A stretch of 48,148 bases of DNA, taken from assembly GCF_000372725.1 (NCBI RefSeq), contig NW_005201165.1, positions 11,882 through 60,029 of the forward strand. Direction: 5' to 3'. The DNA is from Emiliania huxleyi CCMP1516 (lineage: Eukaryota; Haptophyta; Isochrysidales; Noelaerhabdaceae). The notes beneath the pieces are model-generated. The model was not told where the DNA came from. It did not search any database and was given only the letters and a program-made list of their open reading frames with translations. The first letter of the stretch is position 1; the number at the start of each line of letters is the position of its first letter. Position numbers and translations under genes: made by a program. This document shows, in pieces, positions 1-10,693 of the stretch.

Positions 1-50
1 GAGGGAGGGGAGGGAGAGAGGGAGAGAGGGGGAGGGAGGGAGAGGGCAGC

Positions 51-897
51 CTTCCAGTCGCCCGCAAACGCGCCCTCGTAGCCGGTCTTCTTGTTGTACA
101 CGCGGATGGTAGGCCAGCCGCCCGCGCCTGTCCACGCCACACGGCGTGAAGAGGGCATGCCCAGCCCACGCAAGAGGGCATGCCCAGCCCACGCAGGCGG
201 CCCCGTGGCCTCGAGGTGGCCGTGGCCTCGTGTGAGGAGGGTCTGCCGGCGAGGTGTCTAGGGAGTGTCTTGTGTCTGGGAAGGGTGTGGGAAGGGTCGC
301 GCGCCAGGGCTGCCGGCGTACTCGCCGCGCACTTGGTCCTCGGAGCTGCGGGGCGGAGGGGCGGAGGGCGCGGGCTTGGGCCGCAGTCGTTGCTGATGGC
401 AGCGAGGTTGTCTGGTTTGTGTTGTGCAGCCCGCCGTCGCGGCGGCCTTGCGGTAATGTGGGCCGCGCAGGCGCGGAGAGGAAGGGAGGTGAGGTGAGGG
501 CGGCGAGGGCGAGGGCGGCGGGGCGGCGGCGGCGTGGCGCACAGGTTGACATCGCCAAATGCCACATCAGAGTTGTTCTCAAACGCCTTCGTGATAGCAT
601 TCCACGCAGGCGCCTGCTTGCGTCATCAGCCTCACCCGGCGGAGGCGATCCACCGCACGAAGAGCCTGCGCCGGTCGAGGGCGACTCAGGAACGCGGGGT
701 GGCGACGCCAGCTCGGCGAGTAAAACTTGTGTCGCGCAGCTTCAGTGGACGGGGAGCGCGCACGTCTTGCCCGCATCGACCGTCTCCTTGACGAGGCCCT
801 CGAAGTTGCCGGTTGTCACCTTGGTCACGCTGTCGAAGTGGCCGTCCGGGTATATTCCCAGGCTCCCGGAGAGGAGCAGGGCGCCGAACGCCGCCAT
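51..897 (-). CDS. Thioredoxin-like secretory protein, candidate selenoprotein with three in-frame UGA codons (3' end outside window)
   Basis: Four exons join in phase: 897-764, 665-543, 345-305 and 127-51; the gene continues past the left edge. The start at 897 gives an N-terminal hydrophobic stretch (AAFGALLLSG) that looks like a signal peptide. Residues 46-55 read LFVRWIASAG, then UGA-Gly-UGA-UGA-Arg (residues 56-60; codons 634-632, 628-626, 625-623), then KQAPAWN, FGDVNL, SEDQVRG, and GAGGWPTIRVYNKKTGYEGA. This matches the algal thioredoxin-fold pattern in which a CGxC-type motif precedes RKQxPAWN and a cis-Pro GGWPTIR follows. The UGAs therefore fall on the two redox cysteines and the residue between Gly and Cys. 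Introns 1 and 2 are GT-AG; intron 3 (304-128) and the next donor (50-49) are GC. Alternatives are a pseudogene or a sequencing error, but the clean frame elsewhere argues against decay. The SECIS element would lie outside the window. Confidence 0.72.
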
Positions 898-1152
898 ACA
901 CGTAAGCGGTGCTGGGTTCCAACTTTTTCGGGGGGTAGGGTAGGGTTACGCGATGACTGCCCACTGAGACGTCCGTTACACGCCCAAATGAGGGGTAGGG
1001 GGGTAGGGGGCGACCACCACCCACCCGATCACACGTGTGCGACTTTTTTTGTATGACGTGCTACACTCGGCCAAGCTGGGGAGTTGAGCTCGCAGATTTC
1101 AGACAAGAAAGAAACACAACCGACACATATAAAAAAGCGCCGCATCATCCAA

Positions 1153-3376
1153 CGTTTCTTTTTGGAGACCAGACCATTCGAGGTTCATGCTTTCTATGGT
1201 CTATCTTTCATGCTTCATGACACAGCTGCAAATGGTACATGGGGGCGATACACGGCGACTTTGCTGGTGCAGGCCCGACAGAGGAAGGGTGTGTGTGTGG
1301 GAGGCTCGAAGGGCAGAGGAACATCCAGAGAGAAGAGAGTGGGGTCGGAAGGGGAGTGGGTGAGGCGGAAGAGACGGGCTTTGGTGGTTGGGTAGAAGAA
1401 GCTCAAGCCGTCTAGCTCGGTCGCAAGATCGGTTCCTGGAAGACGGAGGTCGCCGTGGGATGATAAACAATGGTGTACCGTCCAGCCCACATGCCCTCTC
1501 CAGGTTCGAGACGCGGTGGTGGAGCTGGTGGAGCCTGGTCTATCCAAGCGGGTGGGGAGGGGGGGGGGCATGGCTGGCTGCAGGTCCGCCAGTGGCTCGG
1601 CCTCTGACGAGGTGCTGCCGCTGCATTGGCTGAAGAAGAGAAGAGTGGTGCGACTTGATTGGAGGCGCTGGAGGCGATGGCGCTAGCAAAGGGAGGTTGG
1701 GCCGGGCCGTGAGGGGCTGATGGCGCTGGCCAGCGAGGGGTGTGAGATGTTGTCGTCGTCGTATACTGCTGGCCCTCGCCCTCAGTTGCCAGGGCTGTGG
1801 GCTGCAGAATTGGCGTCAGAGGCGTCTACAGGCTCTGCAGCGTGCATGGCAGGCGGGACTGCGAGGCCGGCGGCAGCGGAAGGAGAGGCTGGGCACGAGC
1901 CAGGAACAGGCTGGCCAGGTCCGCAGGTGGCTGCGCTCGGGCGAGGCGAGCGCGCGGGCATGGCAGGGCCGAGCAGGCCCCGGGGCCGCAATGTACGGCC
2001 GTCCCAAAACCCATATCGGTCCCTTTTTGTGGTAGGTACGCAGAGCGGTCTCCCCCGGCCAAAGAGTAACGCGATATTAATCTTAGGAGTGAGTTACACT
2101 AAAGAAATAAATTTCGACGTTGAACGATAAATTATGGTGCAAGCTGTTGCCCACCTTCGGAGAGATTTTGTACCTTCGGCCGCTTTTTTTTCTGGCAACC
2201 GGAGGTCAGTTTTACTCCGCCTTGGCCTCGGGCGCTCCGCCTTGAAGGAGGGCGCCAAGCGCCCGGAGGGCAGTTTTACTCCGCCTTGGCCTCGGGGCTC
2301 GGGCACTCCGCCTTGATTGAAGGAGGGCGCCAAGCGCCGCCATCGATGCCTCGAATCCAAAGACACCGCCTGTGGATTCGATGGGGACACGCTGTGGGGC
2401 GCTGGGGCGGGAGTTTTGACCGCGCAAGACAAAGGGTGGCTAAGGGCTCTGCCCGCAAGGCGCCCGCGTCGCCGACGCGGTACCATTGACTAATCCCGGA
2501 ATACACACCCACAGCCACACGTCACACGACCAAATAGCGAAAATCCGAATACCGTGCAAATAAAACACGGAACGTGGGACGAAGAACGTCGGTTCCAGTT
2601 TGGCAAACGCTGAACATGGGCGATCCGGCGCTTCCTTCGATTGGACGGACGAAATGATCGCGGAAAAGCGGGACCGCCATCGCGACATCGGGGTTCACCA
2701 TATATGCCGAGAGCCTGCTCGGCCTGCCATGTGCGCGCGCGCCTCGCCCGAGCGCAGCCACCTGCGGACCTGGCCAGCCTGTTCCTGGCTCGTGCCCAGC
2801 CTCTCCTTCCGCTGCCGCCGGCCTCGCAGTCCCGCCAGCCATCACGCTGCAGAGCCTGCGTAGACGCCACAGACGCCAATTCTGCAGCCCACAGCCCTGG
2901 CAACTGAGGGCGAGGGCCAGCAGTATACGACGACGACGACATCCCACACCCCGCGCTGGCCAGCGCCATCAGCCCCTCACGGCCCGGCCCAACCTTCCCT
3001 TCCCCACCCTCGCCTCCAGTGCCTCCAAATCCAGCCGTCGCACCTCTCTTCTTCAGCGAATGCAGCGGCAGCACCACGTCAGAGGCCGGGCCGACTGGCG
3101 GACCTGCATGCCCAGCCATGCCCCCACTCCCCACCCGCTTGGATCGATCAGCTGACAGCTCCACCAGCTCCCACCACCGGCACCGCGTGTCGTGTCATGA
3201 AGCATGATAGATAGACATAGAAAGCATGAATCACCGAAAGGTCTGATCTCCAAAAAGAACTCTCGGTCTCCCGCGCGCGCCCGCGCCCCGCCCCTTTTGC
3301 GCAGCAACACCTTAAACTTCATGGCCCTCCAAATTCGGGTCGGAGCGCAGCGGTCCGGAGTGGGCCCCGAGTTTGA
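1153..3376. mobile_element. Foldback (inverted-repeat) non-autonomous element, copy 1
   Basis: Two long arms are inverted copies of each other. The left arm (about 1153-1995, with an extra segment near 1220-1500) is the reverse complement of about 2690-3262. Diagnostic shared pieces are TTTTTGGAGA at 1159 against its complement near 3250, the ATGCTTCATGACAC string near 1209 against its complement near 3196, and the block around the GTCGTCGTCGTATACTGCTG string at 1751-1770 against its complement near 2920. The right side carries a further stretch to about 3376. The same right-hand sequence recurs in the same orientation at 12395-12670 plus 13565-13930. No transposase ORF is visible, and the apparent ORFs in both arms are GC-rich shadows. 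It ends about 115 bp before the ABC transporter start, so it may supply part of that gene's 5' region. Confidence 0.7.
2205..2340. repeat. Two-unit tandem repeat in the centre of the foldback element
   Basis: A unit of about 65-70 bp beginning CAGTTTTACTCCGCCTTGGC occurs twice (near 2208 and 2271). Each copy ends in a GGAGGGCGCCAAGCGCC segment. The second copy has a small insertion. The repeat lies in the loop between the inverted arms. Confidence 0.75.
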
Positions 3377-3491
3377 AGAAGCACGCGGCTTGCGGCGCTC
3401 CCTTCCTTATTCTTTTCTCGCCCAGGACTTTACGGTCGGTTGGCTCCATAGCTGCCTTGGCAACCCGCTGCCGCTGCCTTTCGCCTCTCCG

Positions 3492-6400
3492 ATGCCGTCG
3501 CTCCCTCACTCCGGGGCCAGCCAGATTGCCCCATCGATCGGGCAGACCGTGCCCTCAGTGGGCGGCAGCGAGAACTTTCGGGGCTCTGCGGTTGCACGTG
3601 ATCCGTCGGTTTCGTCCGAAGCGCCCAAGAAGAAGAAGGCCAAACCGCCTCCGGTGCCTTCCGCATCGCTGGCCGAGCTCTTGCAATTCGCTACGCCCGT
3701 CGAGAAGTGCCTCCTCGTGATTGCAGCCCTCGCGGCTCTCGGGACTGGCGCCTGCAAAAGCGACGTCCCATGATGCAGACACACAAAGGGAGACCGCCCG
3801 AAGCGTGCACGTAGGCGCCGCGATGCCGCTGATGCTGCTTGCGTTTGGCGATGCCTTCGACCAGCTTGGTCTCAGCGCGACGCTGCCCGGGGCGAGGAAC
3901 ACCGGCTCCTCGGTCACAAAAATGCTGCTCACCTTCATCTACATCGGCGCGCATGTGCAGTAATCACCGTAAACAAGTTTGGCGCATATACAACTGCTCT
4001 CCCACTCTCTCTGTGCTCTCCCGCCGCTGCCCTCCCCCACCCGCCCTCTCCCCTGCCCCAGGCGCGGCTCTCCTCGTGGGTCGCGCCCTCTCCTACACCA
4101 TCGGCGAGTACACCTGCCAGGCGCAGGTTGCGCGCTACAAGCGCGCCTTCCTCAAGGCGGTGCTGCGGCAGGACGTGGCGTGGTGCGGGGGCGCGCGGCG
4201 CGAGGATGCCCCGGCCCTCGCTCTCGCCACGCCCTCCCGCCGCGAGGTTAGGTACGAGAGCGCGCGGCCGGAGGAGCTCTCCGCCCGCATCGCAGACGGG
4301 ATGGCCAAGGTGGAGAAGGAGTCACAGCCAAGCCCAGTCATCATCGCCACCAGTCACACCAGTCAACCATTGATCGCCAGGTGGAGAAGGGGCTTGGCGG
4401 CTCGGTCTTCGTCCTCTTCGAGGGCGTCGGCTACGGCGTGGGCGGCCTGGTCGTCGGGCTGATCTACCAGCCTGCGGTCGCCAACCACACCCCTCGCCAC
4501 CATCCTCCCCCTCCTCCTCCTCACACCTCGATCTGCGAGCAGGTCGCGGGCATCACCCTCGCCACGGTCCCCCTCCTCATCCTCCCCGCCTCGGCGCTCA
4601 TGTACGTGCTGCAGAACGGCTCGCAGCGGGCCGGCTGCTCGGGCGAGCCGGGAGGAGCCGTCCCTCAGCCCTCGCCGCGCCCTCCTCGTAGGCTCAAAGA
4701 TGGTCAGCCGGGCGTACGCCACCGCTGGCGGGGTCGCCGCCGGGGCGCCGTTTGCGAGCTGAGCAGCCACTGAGAGCAGAGTGACGGACGGCTAGGCGGG
4801 TACGCGACCGAGGCGCTGTTTGCGATGCGGACGGTCGTGGCGCTGGAGCTGGAGGGGCACTTCGCCGCCAAGTACGAGGAGGCCCTGCGCGCGGTGCGGT
4901 GGGTGGAGGTGCGGAACGCGACCGTCGTCGGCACAACGACCGGGCTCGCCCTCTCTGCGTACCTGGTGATGATGGTCGCCGGCACGCTCCCCGCCCGCCC
5001 CCTGCCGCCCCTCCGGAAGGCGGTGCCTCCTGCGGTGCCTCCTCACCGCCCCCCGCCAAGCGGCAGGCATCCTGTACGGCTCCTTCACCCTCTCAAACGA
5101 GATGGAGGAGTCCGCATTCGAGTACGTCGTCGACGGGATCCGCTACTGCGCGTACGACGGAGACAACACGCCGGCGGGCGCGACGCCCAACACGTCGTGC
5201 GCGCCGCTCGTCCCGTTCGAGATGAACTGCAACTGGGCGGAGCTCTTCGGCACCGCCGCCTCGACGCCGCTCGACGCCACACCCCTTGGAGGCGGCGAGT
5301 CGAGCGCACAGCTCGGCGGGCCGAACCTCACCCTCCTGGAGGGGATGGGCTTCGAGAGCGTCGGCGCCTTCAACGCGTACGTCGTCGCTTCCTCGCCGCC
5401 GGGGTACGACAATGACGGGTACCACCCGTGCCGGATGGCGGCCAAGCTGGTCCTCATCGCCATCCTCGCGATGATGATGGCGGGCGAGGGCTTCTCCCTC
5501 TCCGGCCCGCCGGCGCAGCTGCTCGTCGTCGCAAAGCAGGCGCCAGATCCTCCTGAGATGGCGCGAGATGCCCCGAGGTGGCGCGAGGTGCCCCGAGATC
5601 AGCGGCGAGCGAGGGTGCGACCCCTGTGTGCGAGGGGCGGCGAGCGTGGGGTGCGGGCTCACCGAGCCTCGCTGGGCACAAAGGCGGCGGCGGACGTGCT
5701 CTCCATCATCAGCCGCGTGCCAGCCATCGACTCCTTCTCCGAGGCTGGGCAGACGCCCGAGGCGGTGGCGGGGGAGATCGAGGTGCGCGACGTGGTCTTC
5801 GCGTACCCCACCGCGCCCGACCACCTCGTCTGCAACGGCTACTCGCTCTCGGTGTCCGCGGGGCAGACGGTGGCGCTGTGCGGCGCCTCGGGCAGCGGCA
5901 AGTCGACTCTCGTCGCGCTGCTCGAGCGCTTCTACGACCCGCAGGGCGGCGCGATCCTGCTCGACGGCGTCGACCTGCGCGACCTGAACGTGCGCTGGCT
6001 GCGCGCGCAGCTCGGGCTGGTGGGGCAGGAGCCGGTCCTCTTCCAAGGCTCGGTGGCGGACAACATCCGGTACGGCAAGGCGGGCGCGAGCGACGCCGAC
6101 GTCGAGGGCGCGGCGCGCTTGGCCAACGCGCACGGCTTCATCACGAGCAGCCTCGCCGACGGGTACGCCACGCAAGTTGGCCAGGGCGGCTCGAAGCTTT
6201 CGGGCGGCCAGAAGCAGCGCGTGGCGATCGCACGCGCCATCGTTCGCAAGCCGGCGGTGCTGCTGCTTGACGAGGCGACGTCGGCGCTCGACAACGAGAG
6301 CGAGCGGGTCGTGCAGGCGGCGCTGGATGCGGTGGTGGCGGAGACGCGTCGTACGACGCTCGTCATCGCGCACCGACTGTCGACCATCCGCAACGCCGAC

Positions 6401-9078
6401 AGCATCGCCGTGCTGAGCGAGGGCCGCGTCGTTGAGAAGGGCTCCTTCGAGGAGCTCGTCTCGCGGCCGGGCGGCGTCTTCGCCAAGCTCGCAAAGGAGC
6501 AGGAGGAGCTGCTCAAGGAGGACCGCGCCACGATCGCGAGCGCGGCGGGCGACGAGGGCGGCGACTCGCTCTCGGCGAGCGGGCCCGTGGCGGCGGCGCT
6601 GGAGCCCCCCCCGGCCTCCACAAAGGAGGGAGAGGACGGGCTCGGGCTGGCGCGGGTGGCGCCGCTGCCGCGCGAGGCGTTGGGCCCGCTCCGGAGGCTG
6701 CTCGGGCTGCAGGCCCGCCTCATTCGCAACTAGATAGTCATATAGTCCTCGTACTCCCGCTCACGCGGCTGCCGTCCGGCTGCAGTCGGATCGCGCGGTG
6801 CACCTGCTGCTGATGGTCCTCTTCTCTGGCGCGGCGTGCGTCGGCCCCTCCATCGGCTTCTACTTCGTGACCGAGGCGAGGGCGGTGCTGTGGGACTGGC
6901 GGCCCGCCGCCCTGCCGCAGAGCTGACGCAGCGCTCGTGTCACGCGCAGGTGATGGTCGTGCTGTACGACGGCGACCCGAGCCGGATGCGATCCGACGCG
7001 GTCGAGCTCTCCACCCGCCTCGCCATCATCGCCGGCGCAACCACGTTCGCCTTCTTCTGCTCGGGCTACTTCAACGGCGAGGCGGGCGCCTCGCTCACCG
7101 CCAAGCTGCGCCAGCGGGGCTTCGGCGCGCTGCTCCGCCGCGACGCCGGGTCCACGAAGACTGATTCACGACTGCCTCGTGGCTGAGAGAGGACGCACTG
7201 CTCCTCAGGCGCGCTGCTCCGCCAAGACATCGGCTTCTTCGACGTGGAGGCGAGTCGGGCCTCGGAGCCGACGGCCCTGGCCTTGCGCGGCGCCTTGCTC
7301 TGACGCCGCTTGGCTGTCCGCAGGCCAACTCTGCGTCGGAGCTGACCGCCTTCCTGGCGGACAAGGTGGACAAGGTCAAGACCATCACGACGGAGCAGCT
7401 CGACCTGGTCGCGCAGCTGGTGGGCGGGCTCGGCTCCGTGCTCGTCATCATCCTGTGGAAGTGCTCGTGGCGCGCGCAGCCCTCGAGCTCGGCCGGCGCC
7501 GTGGAGGAGGGAGGCTTGCTTCACCGCCCGCTTGCCCGTGAGCAGGCAGCTCTTCCTCGTCTGGTGCGCCATCCTGCCCGTCCTCGGCCTCATCATGGGG
7601 ATGCAGACCCTCTTCATGAGCGGCACGTCGGCAGACGCGACGGAGGCGGCGCTCCCCGCCACCGGCGCACAGCGTCTCTTCACAGCTCGTGCCGTGAGCA
7701 GGCGGACGAGAAGAAGGCGGCGCAGGGCAAGAAGGTCACCTCGCGCCGCTTCGTCGCAAAGGCGAGCGCGAGCAAGGCGATCGGCGAGGCGGTGCTTGGC
7801 ATCCGCACTGTCGCCTCCTTCAACCTGGAGCAGCACTTTTACGAGAGCTACTGCGCCTCCAGCGCCGACGCGGCACGGTACGGCAAGCGCGATGCGATCG
7901 TCGGTCCTCATCGTACGGCCGACGGCGACGGCACGTCCAGGGACGTGTCCACGACAAAGCCACACACACCGCTCCCGTAGGCGGCTTCTTCAACGGGCTG
8001 ACTATGGGCGTGCTCATGTGCCTCGTGGGCGTCTCATTCTACTACGCCGTCTGGCTCGCCGACCAGGGCATCATCACTCTCGTGCAGGCGGCGGCGGAGA
8101 GTCCGTGAAAGGAGTGTCGTGGCTGGCTGCCGCGCCCTCACCCCTCTCTCTGCCCACTCCCCGCCCCAGGCCATTGCGCCGCTGCTCGTCCTCACGGGGG
8201 CGATGGTGCCGCTCCTCAAGCTGGGCCAGCTCGCCAGCCTCAAGAGCGCAATCGGCGCCGCCTCCCGCCTCTTCGCGCTATTCGACCAAACGCCAGCCAT
8301 CGACTCCTTCTCCGAGGCTGGGCAGACGCCCGAGGCGGTGGCGGGGGAGATCGAGGTGCGCGACGTGGTCTTCGCGTACCCCACCGCGCCCGACCACCTC
8401 GTCTGCAACGGCTACTCGCTCTCGGTGTCCGCGGGGCAGACGGTGGCGCTGTGCGGCGCCTCGGGCAGCGGCAAGTCGACTCTCGTCGCGCTGCTCGAGC
8501 GCTTCTACGACCCGCAGGGCGGTGCGATCCTGCTCGACGGCGTCGACCTGCGCGACCTGAACGTGCGCTGGCTGCGCGCGCAGCTCGGGCTGGTGGGGCA
8601 GGAGCCGGTCCTCTTCCAAGGCTCGGTGGCGGACAACATCCGGTACGGCAAGGCGGGCGCGAGCGACGCCGACGTCGAGGGCGCGGCGCGCTTGGCCAAC
8701 GCGCACGGCTTCATCACGAGCAGCCTCGCCGACGGGTACGCCACGCAAGTTGGTCTCAAGGGCAGTCGTCTTTCGGGCGGCCAGAAGCAGCGCGTGGCGA
8801 TCGCACGCGCCATCGTTCGCAAGCCGGCGGTGCTGCTGCTTGACGAGGCGACGTCGGCGCTCGACAACGAGAGCGAGCGGGTCGTGCAGGCGGCGCTGGA
8901 TGCGGTGGTGGCGGAGACGCGTCGTACGACGCTCGTCATCGCGCACCGGCTGTCGACCATCCGCAACGCCGACAGCATCGCCGTGCTGAGCGAGGGCCGC
9001 GTCGTCGAGAAGGGAACGCACGCGGAGCTTCTCTCTCTTGGTGGCTTGTACACCCGCCTGGTGATGGCGGCGTCGTGA
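3492..9078 (+). CDS. ABCB/MDR-type full ABC transporter (TMD1-NBD1-TMD2-NBD2)
   Basis: One gene with many short introns. The start at 3492 gives a basic, Pro-rich cytoplasmic tail (PKKKKAKPPP) and then the typical ABCB entry (LLQFATPVEKCLLVIAALAA). Clear early exons are 3492-3747, 3815-3946, 4062-4182, 4252-4309 and one starting at 4381, each joining in phase. NBD1 has Walker A GASGSGKST (about 5882), signature LSGGQ (about 6197) and Walker B VLLLDEATSAL (about 6256), with an HRLSTI H-loop. NBD2 repeats all of these (about 8457, 8770, 8832). TMD2 lies between about 6780 and 8290; a GC-AG intron near 6707-6785 joins NBD1 to TMD2, so a single polypeptide is inferred. The family uses ATP to export lipids, drugs or peptides across membranes; the substrate cannot be read. 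The exon at about 5100-5450 inserts a large Cys-containing segment between presumed TM5 and TM6. The stop is at 9076-9078. Confidence 0.9.
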
Positions 9079-9292
9079 GCCGGCGAATCTAGATTCTGAC
9101 GAGGGCGGATCGGACTTATCTCCACAGCGCGCGCATGAACCATGATTGAGTGCGTGCTGTCTGCGCAGACCGGACGAGATAGCGCGCCGTGTAGAGCTCT
9201 AACGTATCTCTCGGGGGTTGCGGGTTGTGTGGCCTTTGTGCGCTCACGTACTGGTTCGCGCTGAGTATTGGTACATACATTACATGCGTTGC

Positions 9293-10339
9293 TCATGGGC
9301 GCAGCCCGAGCCGCGCATCTCCGACATGGCTCATCGTGCGGGCACGAGTCACGACGAAAGGCCACAGAAAATTTGATTCTAGATGTGACCCGAGTATGCT
9401 CGGGGTGGGTAGCGTGGCGGGCCCTGGTCCTCTACCAGCAGTGAGCTCCCGCGATGCGACCCTGTTAGGGAGAAGTGGTAGCAGAAGAGCATCGCAAGCA
9501 GAGGCACGCACAGGATGATGAGCGCAATCAGGATCCTGGTCGCGGAAACGGGGGGCGTTGGGCGCGAAGGAGAGATGGGAATTGGAGGGCTGAAGGGGAT
9601 AGAGCATGCAACTGAGCTCTCGGCGAGGCAATGGTCTTGCATCTATGACCACGCGCAGCCACGGCCGAGCTGGCCATCGCACGAGGAAGGGTAGCAGTAT
9701 GACCTCATATATGCTGAAGCCAGGCCACACGGGTAACGTGTCTGGTGCCACGGGTGGCGTCGGAGGAAGCGTCGGCGGCGGCGGCTTGGTCACGAGGGCG
9801 GCTGCGGCTATGTTCGGCGGCACCAGCTCAGAGGCTGGCATTGGCGGGGGCCAGGGGTGTACGTATGTGCAGTCCTGCCTCGAATACATGGCCCCGCTGG
9901 CGCATATCCCCGTCGAGAACGTGGCCGGTGCGTCGGTGCCGCACCGGCCATCTCCTCTACACCACTCTCCGGGAGGCAGATTGGAATGGCAAGGCGGATC
10001 CTCCCAGAATCTGAAGAGCTCGTCGAAGACGCCGCAGGTAACGCGCTTGAGACAGTAGCCACATGCCCCCCCAGCGTCGCAGACGCTGCACGTCGGCTTG
10101 CGCGCCGCCCAGTTGCCAATCTGCCGAGTCGCGGAGCCGCCCTTCATCATTGGGTGCGCCCCCATGTTGAGCCACCGCTCGTACACGTCAAGAGTCGGCT
10201 CGTCCTGGCCGGCAGTGTACATTGTGTGTATGCTCGGCTCCGTGCTTGGGGCTCTACGAGCCTTGGGGCGGTCGGTGAGAGCGAGGATGGACAGGGCGAC
10301 GATCATCTTCAGACGGTAAAACGGGGGACGCACGAGCAT
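9293..10339 (-). CDS. Unrecognised Cys-rich, Pro-rich membrane or secreted protein
   Basis: An open frame of 348 codons runs on the minus strand. The N-terminus has a hydrophobic segment (MIVALSILAL) that could be a signal anchor. The centre is Cys-rich (CSVCDAGGACGYCLKRVTC, then further Cys to about residue 150) and is followed by a Pro-rich linker (PPPPTLPPTPPVAP) and a hydrophobic stretch near PGFSIYEVILLPFLV. An overlapping minus frame at 9379-9642 contains a better transmembrane helix (ILIALIILCVPLLAMLFCY), so a splice near 9620-9650 may switch frames and give a C-terminal membrane anchor. I do not recognise the family. Codon use and the ordered Cys spacing suggest a real protein; the exact 3' structure is uncertain. 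Confidence 0.45.
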   Translation of the reverse strand: MLVRPPFYRLKMIVALSILALTDRPKARRAPSTEPSIHTMYTAGQDEPTLDVYERWLNMGAHPMMKGGSATRQIGNWAARKPTCSVCDAGGACGYCLKRVTCGVFDELFRFWEDPPCHSNLPPGEWCRGDGRCGTDAPATFSTGICASGAMYSRQDCTYVHPWPPPMPASELVPPNIAAAALVTKPPPPTLPPTPPVAPDTLPVWPGFSIYEVILLPFLVRWPARPWLRVVIDARPLPRRELSCMLYPLQPSNSHLSFAPNAPRFRDQDPDCAHHPVRASACDALLLPLLPNRVASRELTAGRGPGPATLPTPSILGSHLESNFLWPFVVTRARTMSHVGDARLGLRP

Positions 10340-10413
10340 GCACGCAGAACTTTTTTTGCTCGAAGTGCGGTTTGCTGCGTTTTCTCAGTGTATGTACCTC
10401 TGCTGAACATACC

Positions 10414-10551
<138 letters not shown>

Positions 10552-10693
10552 CTGGTATAGGTTTGCAGAGGAGCGACTCCGAAGTTTCTTGGTAAAAAAT
10601 CGTTTCCGAAATGAATTCTTTCTTGGTCGCGACGGGGTGTGACGACGGGCGCGTTTGCGGCTTGGGTTGCATTATCGTTCGGCGCGAGCACAG

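Noticed and set aside
615..640. A 26-nt intron removing the three UGA codons of the thioredoxin-like gene
   Set aside because: Too short for splicing, and it would delete the whole redox motif that the family keeps at this position.
5093..6373. 426-codon minus-strand ORF
   Set aside because: Antisense shadow of the ABC transporter first nucleotide-binding domain; it recurs antisense to the second domain because the DNA is the same. Arg/Ala-rich, no domain.
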